From Lacrimispora xylanisolvens (lineage in GTDB: Bacteria > Bacillota > Clostridia > Lachnospirales > Lachnospiraceae): a stretch of 64,000 nucleotides of DNA. The stretch lies in assembly GCA_017084465.1 (NCBI GenBank), contig CP070896.1, positions 3,895,501 through 3,959,500 on the forward strand, written 5' to 3'. A model generated the notes under the pieces. That model searched no databases, had not been told where the DNA came from, and saw only the letters and a list, made by a program, of their open reading frames with translations. Positions 59,912-64,000 of this stretch are shown here, one piece after another (the first letter of the stretch is position 1; every line of letters begins with the position of its first letter). Made by a program: the position numbers and the translations under genes.

Positions 59912-61297
59912 TTGAAACGGAAAGTAATGGCCTATTTTATGATAATCATCCTTCTTACACTGGGGCTTGTACTGGCTAGTTTTGGTATTGGGGTAAAAAA
60001 GTATCTGTACCAGGAAATATCTGATACCTTTGAACATTATGCTCAGGCGGTTGTTCCCATTTGGGATGGGCAGTCTGATTCCCGCTCGTTCCGGCTCTCG
60101 GATCACAGTGACCAGATCATTAAAAACTATACGTTCCAGGGTGCAGATTTAGAGCTGTTAAGCAGGAGTGGAAAGTTGATCCAGTCTTCAACCGGCTTTT
60201 ACAAGGACCGAAGTTACTGGATCGATCCCCAGGTGCCTGTCGGAAAAACTGTTTACAGGGTGGAAAAAAATGGCCAGGCAAAAGAACGGATTATGGCTGT
60301 ATACACGCCTCTTTTGTATGAAGAACAGGTGGTAGGAATTTTAAGATATACCACCTCTTTAAAGCCGGCGGACAGCACTATTTTAAGGATTTTCTCCTAT
60401 GCACTGCTTACCTGCACTGTAATTGCAGCCATTACTTTCTTTGTCAGTCTTCATCTTGGAAATTCCATTGTAAAACCACTGGAAGACATTATCTCTTTAA
60501 CAAGAAAAATGGCTGAGGGTAATTACCGGGAAAAAATTAAGAAGCAGTATCCTTATGAAGCGGGAGAACTGGTTTCCATATTAAATCATATGGGAGATGA
60601 AATTGGAAAAGCGGATCAGTTGAAAAATGATTTCATCTCTTCCATATCCCATGAGCTTCGAACTCCTCTGACCGGAATTAAGGGCTGGGTGGAAACCATG
60701 AGGGAGCCTGAGGGGTTACAGGAAGAGGAGTTGGAGTTTGGTCTTAAAATTATAGAGCATGAAACCGAGCGTTTAATCACTATGGTAGAAACTCTGCTTG
60801 ACTTTTCCAGATACCAGTCGGACCGGGTGACTGTTTCATTTGGGCAGGTTAATATAGAAGAACTGGTTTTGGAAGCTGTGTTTCAATTACAGAAAAAAGC
60901 AGAAAAGAAGGACATACAGCTTGTGACCAGCACTGCTTTTTTAGAAGTTTACGGAGATGGAGATAAACTGAAACAGGTACTGTTAAATGTAATAGATAAT
61001 AGCATTAAATTCTCAAATGAGCACAGCACCATTTTTGTGGATCAGAAAAAGGAATCGGATTGGGTTAAAATTACAATCCGTGATTCTGGAACAGGCATCA
61101 AACCCGAAGATCTTTCTTATGTGACCAGATCCTTTTATAAAGGAGAGGATCAATCAGCTGGAGAAGGGATTGGCTTATCCATCTCCCAGAAGATAATGGA
61201 ATTGCATGGGGGAGAACTTCAAATAGAAAGTGAATATGGAACAGGGACGACGGTTACCATTTTTATTCCCGTAAATCATTCCGTCGACCACTCATAA
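59912..61297 (+). CDS. Sensor histidine kinase
   Basis: 461 aa. N-terminal helix, extracellular sensor (~35-155), second helix (ALLTCTVIAAITFFVSLHLG), HAMP, HisKA with phospho-His in SSISHELRTPLTGIKGW, and HATPase (VLLNVIDNSIKFSN, RDSGTGIKPEDLSYV, GEGIGLSISQKI). TTG start behind AAGGAG. Confidence 0.92.
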   Translation: MKRKVMAYFMIIILLTLGLVLASFGIGVKKYLYQEISDTFEHYAQAVVPIWDGQSDSRSFRLSDHSDQIIKNYTFQGADLELLSRSGKLIQSSTGFYKDRSYWIDPQVPVGKTVYRVEKNGQAKERIMAVYTPLLYEEQVVGILRYTTSLKPADSTILRIFSYALLTCTVIAAITFFVSLHLGNSIVKPLEDIISLTRKMAEGNYREKIKKQYPYEAGELVSILNHMGDEIGKADQLKNDFISSISHELRTPLTGIKGWVETMREPEGLQEEELEFGLKIIEHETERLITMVETLLDFSRYQSDRVTVSFGQVNIEELVLEAVFQLQKKAEKKDIQLVTSTAFLEVYGDGDKLKQVLLNVIDNSIKFSNEHSTIFVDQKKESDWVKITIRDSGTGIKPEDLSYVTRSFYKGEDQSAGEGIGLSISQKIMELHGGELQIESEYGTGTTVTIFIPVNHSVDHS

Positions 61298-61299
61298 AG

Positions 61300-61338
61300 T
61301 AAGATACCGCAGACCTTTTATTGGGCTGCGGTATCTTA
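61300..61338. terminator. Bidirectional terminator between kinase and chemoreceptor
   Basis: Arms TAAGATACCGCAG (61300-61312) and CTGCGGTATCTTA (61326-61338), perfect over 13 bp. Confidence 0.85.
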
Positions 61339-61342
61339 TCTA

Positions 61343-63466
61343 TTAATATTTATCTGTTAAAATGGGAGCTTCCATAAAATCTGTTTCTTCTGCTGTAACT
61401 GGTATTTCTATTACTTCATTAATCGGTTCGCTGATCTTTTTTTCAGAAACAGTATCACCCATCAGCTGAATCCAGCTGATCTCATCTTTCATTGCCTGGG
61501 CCTGGGCTGCTAACTCCTCGCTGGAAGCAGAGCTTTCTTCTGCAGTAGCGGCATTGGTCTGAACTACAGAGGATACCTGGGTTAAGCCTGTGTTGATCTG
61601 CTGGATGGCATCTACCTGCTCTGCAGATGCACTGCGGATTTTTTCCATGGATTCACCCAGAAAGTCTGCTTTGTCAGCAAGACCTTTCAGTATTTCTACT
61701 GTTTCCCTGGATAAATTTTCTCCATTCTCAACAAGGGAAGAAGAGTGTGCCAGAAGGGAAGAAGTTTTTCCGGCTGCTTCCGTTACCTTTTCAGCCAGAT
61801 TACGGACTTCATCTGCAACCACAGCAAAGCCTTTTCCCGCTTCCCCGGCCCTTGCGGCTTCAATGGCGGCATTCAGTGCCAGAATGTTGGTCTGAAATGC
61901 GATGTCTTCAATCACTTTGGTGATATTTGTAATTTTCTTTGATGCGTCTCCGATCTCACTCATTGCCTGATTTAAATTCTGTATGTAAGAATTACCTTTT
62001 GTAAGCTCTATTCCTGTCTGTTTTACATACTCATTTACGGTTGATACAGTAACAACATTTTCCTCGGAATGATGGGCTACATTGGAAATGGAAGCATTTA
62101 GTTCCTCAACGGTAGCTGCCTGCTCTGTTGTACCGGAAGCTAAAAGCTGGGCTCCGGAGGAGATCTGGTCTGCTCCGCTTGAGATCTGATTAATGGAGCT
62201 TCTGAAATTACCGAAAATGGTATTTAAATTGGTAATAATTCCATTTATCGAAGTTTTAAGCAGTATAAAATCTGCTTTGTATTCCGATTCAATGGTTAAA
62301 GTACAGTCTCCTTTTTCCACACCGTCTAAAACAGTTGTGGCATCATTGATGATGGATCGGAGAGAAGAAACGGTATACTTTAAGGATTTGGAAAGAGTGC
62401 CGATCTCATCCTCGCTTACATACTCCGGAACTTCAGAGTGAAGATCTCCCTGAGAGAGTAGTTCCAGTCTGTCCACCATTTTAATGATGGGGTTAACGAT
62501 AGGAGAGGCAATCCTTACTGCACTGATCAAAGCAATTATTAGAAATACAGCTACGAAAAGTGCCATAACAATAAGTGAGAGATAGAAACCTCCCATAAGC
62601 TCAGAGGTTTTCGCTGAAACTCCCAAAGACCAGCCGTCTGTATTAGGAATAGGGGTATAGCCAACGGTAAGGTAATTTCCTTTATATTGAATGGACTCAA
62701 TACTGGATTTACCTGCTGTCATGTTCTGCACCATTTTCCCAGCCTGTGAAACGGATGAATCTGTTTTGGCAGCTTCGATGTAATTTAACTGCTGGTTCAC
62801 ATTATCCTGATTCTTATGAGCCACAACGGTTCCTGTTTTATCCACGATAAAACCGTAGCCTGATTTTCCCAGGGAAATGTCATTGATCATTTTGCTGAAA
62901 GAGTCACAGGAAAGCCTTGCAAATACGATGCCTTTGCTTCCATCGCCATTTACAGGCGCTGAGAGAATCATAATCATTGTATTGGTTGTCTTACTTAAAA
63001 GGGGAGAGGAGATATAGGTTTCCCCGTTTGTAGACTTCTGAAAATATTCCCTGTCTTTGACGTCGGTTCCGTCGGAGGTAATACCCTGGGTGTTACAAAC
63101 CACTATGGAATCAAATCCGTACTCCTTCGCCAGCTGGGTCAGGTTCTTCTGAAGCTGTTCCGATGAACCGGATGAGTTCCCGATTCTGTTATCTTTTGAG
63201 ATTGATTCTATCTTAGTCTTATAGATAAGAATGGCATTCTCTACAGAGTGGCTGTATGCGTTGGTGTTTTCCTGGATTCTGAGCTGCATGTTATTCCTTG
63301 CATCCCGATAGATAATAATGGAATTGACGGTACCGAAAAGTAATGTGATGACTGTTGACAATGCTGCGATACTGATTTGAAGCTTGCGTTTGATTGATTT
63401 TTTACTCATGATTTTACCCATCTGCTTTTTGGTGTCCTGATTGGGCATTTGTTTTTCCTGCGACAT
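61343..63466 (-). CDS. Methyl-accepting chemotaxis protein
   Basis: 707 aa. First helix ([20 protein letters not shown]), a dCache-type extracellular sensor (about 60-330), second helix, HAMP, and a long cytoplasmic signalling domain with the hairpin tip [36 protein letters not shown]. No CheR-tethering pentapeptide at the C-terminus. Start set at ATG 63466 behind CCAGGAGA; the upstream Met at 63547 lies ahead of the predicted start of transcription. Ligand unknown. Confidence 0.93.
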   Translation of the reverse strand: MSQEKQMPNQDTKKQMGKIMSKKSIKRKLQISIAALSTVITLLFGTVNSIIIYRDARNNMQLRIQENTNAYSHSVENAILIYKTKIESISKDNRIGNSSGSSEQLQKNLTQLAKEYGFDSIVVCNTQGITSDGTDVKDREYFQKSTNGETYISSPLLSKTTNTMIMILSAPVNGDGSKGIVFARLSCDSFSKMINDISLGKSGYGFIVDKTGTVVAHKNQDNVNQQLNYIEAAKTDSSVSQAGKMVQNMTAGKSSIESIQYKGNYLTVGYTPIPNTDGWSLGVSAKTSELMGGFYLSLIVMALFVAVFLIIALISAVRIASPIVNPIIKMVDRLELLSQGDLHSEVPEYVSEDEIGTLSKSLKYTVSSLRSIINDATTVLDGVEKGDCTLTIESEYKADFILLKTSINGIITNLNTIFGNFRSSINQISSGADQISSGAQLLASGTTEQAATVEELNASISNVAHHSEENVVTVSTVNEYVKQTGIELTKGNSYIQNLNQAMSEIGDASKKITNITKVIEDIAFQTNILALNAAIEAARAGEAGKGFAVVADEVRNLAEKVTEAAGKTSSLLAHSSSLVENGENLSRETVEILKGLADKADFLGESMEKIRSASAEQVDAIQQINTGLTQVSSVVQTNAATAEESSASSEELAAQAQAMKDEISWIQLMGDTVSEKKISEPINEVIEIPVTAEETDFMEAPILTDKY

Positions 63467-63535
63467 TTTTTTCTCCTGGTTTGGTTTTATTCTTTTTACT
63501 ATTCTGCTAAAATTTCCTGTTATGTAATCAGAGCA

Positions 63536-63564
63536 ATTATAAATCAACGGTATCGGGCTGTCAA
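63536..63564 (-). promoter_or_regulatory. Consensus promoter of the chemoreceptor gene
   Basis: Minus strand TTGACA (63559-63564), 17-nt spacer, TATAAT (63536-63541): a perfect sigma-A promoter rather than the sigma-D type often seen for chemotaxis genes. Confidence 0.82.
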
Positions 63565-63658
63565 TTGTACAGGAGAAGAAAATAAAGTTTAAACATTATG
63601 TAGGATTTTCCATGGGTTCATACCCGATTATTGTGAATAATGATCTGATTTCAGACAG

Positions 63659-63704
63659 AAAAACAGGAATTGGGACTGAATTTCAGTATCCTCAATTCCT
63701 GTTT
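63659..63704 (-). terminator. Terminator after argG
   Basis: Arms AAACAGGAATTG (63661-63672) and CAATTCCTGTTT (63693-63704); on the minus strand the hairpin ends in a T5 run. Confidence 0.85.
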
Positions 63705-63717
63705 TATTTAGAAATGA

Positions 63718-63999
63718 TTATTTTTTAAGTTCCTGCATCTTCATGGCACGAACCTTTAACGGAAGACCGAAAAGTGTGATGAAGCCTTCTGCGTCGTGAT
63801 GATCATAGAGATCACCAGTGGTGAAGGAAGCAAGAGATTCGCTGTATAAGGAGTAAGGGGAAGTGGTTCCTGCTTTGATGATGTTGCCCTTATAAAGTTT
63901 GAACTTTACTTCTCCGGTTACATATTCCTGTGTGGAAGTAACAAATGCCTGAACTGCTTCACGAAGGGGTGTAAACCATTTACCTTCGTATACGATCTG
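63718..63999 (-). CDS. argG: Argininosuccinate synthase, C-terminal part (cut by window edge)
   Basis: The last 93 codons, running in from the right edge, read QIVYEGKWFTPLREAVQAF and TGEVKFKLYKGNIIKAG, then SPYSLYSESLASF and DAEGFITLFGLPLKV before the stop at 63718-63720. This is the conserved C-terminus of ArgG, which joins citrulline and aspartate in arginine synthesis. Confidence 0.93.
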   Translation of the reverse strand, partial: QIVYEGKWFTPLREAVQAFVTSTQEYVTGEVKFKLYKGNIIKAGTTSPYSLYSESLASFTTGDLYDHHDAEGFITLFGLPLKVRAMKMQELKK

Positions 64000-64000
64000 C

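Overview
ORGANISM. The window looks like chromosomal DNA of an anaerobic, spore-forming Firmicute of the Lachnospiraceae (Clostridium cluster XIVa, Lacrimispora-like); this is inference from protein style. Signs are strong AGGAGG ribosome sites, TTG/GTG starts, SpoVB, AsrABC sulfite reductase, cellobiose 2-epimerase/GH130 mannan genes, and a clostridial nif cluster with a fused nifN-B, split nifV-omega/nifV-alpha and a 2Fe-2S ferredoxin. I see no rRNA, tRNA, CRISPR array, IS element or integrase. DATA QUALITY. About 38 single- or two-base indels, mostly in homopolymers, break about 26 otherwise well-conserved genes. I treat them as sequencing or assembly errors and give each broken gene as one CDS with the break position. 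One indel removes the nifD stop and makes a false 993-codon NifD-NifK fusion. LAYOUT. 1-4.2 kb: a MecA-type penicillin-binding protein (5' cut off) facing a BlaR1/BlaI pair with a TTACA-N2-TGTAA operator. 4.2-7.8 kb: two PII-like proteins, a DUF1538 membrane protein and a CPA2 cation/proton antiporter. 7.9-9.3 kb: an MFS exporter behind a 12-codon leader peptide and an intrinsic terminator. 9.3-13.5 kb: a molybdate-type regulator, modABC and the molbindin mop. 13.5-27.9 kb: the nif operon nifH-I1-I2-D-K-E-NB-fdx-V(omega)-V(alpha), then four less usual genes: a degenerate GroEL-like protein, a PqqD-like protein, an AnfO-like protein and a repeat protein with a C-terminal cysteine cluster. 28-32 kb: a CstA-family transporter with a LytS/LytT-type two-component system. 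32.1-36.1 kb: a small membrane protein and asrABC plus an FNT channel, behind a CRP/FNR-type palindrome centred at -41.5 of the predicted promoter. 36.2-49.2 kb: a locus for acetylated beta-manno-oligosaccharides: two LacI regulators, an ABC importer, two GH130 phosphorylases, cellobiose 2-epimerase, CE2-like and CE17-like esterases and a phosphohexomutase. 49.2-55.6 kb: a Crp/Fnr regulator, SpoVB-like flippase, nifS/iscU-like genes behind a Fur-box-like site, mnmA and a cell-wall amidase. 55.7-64 kb: patatin, GNAT, two lipoproteins with an OmpR-type two-component system, a chemoreceptor and the 3' end of argG. HOW IT FITS TOGETHER. ModABC and Mop can supply and buffer molybdate for FeMo-cofactor; NifV makes homocitrate; NifB and NifEN build the cofactor; NifI1/I2 probably switch nitrogenase off when ammonium is plentiful. 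The GroEL-like/PqqD/AnfO/repeat-protein tail is the part of the nif operon I cannot explain and is the best candidate for undescribed biology. In the mannan locus, oligosaccharides are imported, deacetylated, phosphorolysed to mannose-1-phosphate, with mannobiose epimerised on the way, and channelled to mannose-6-phosphate.
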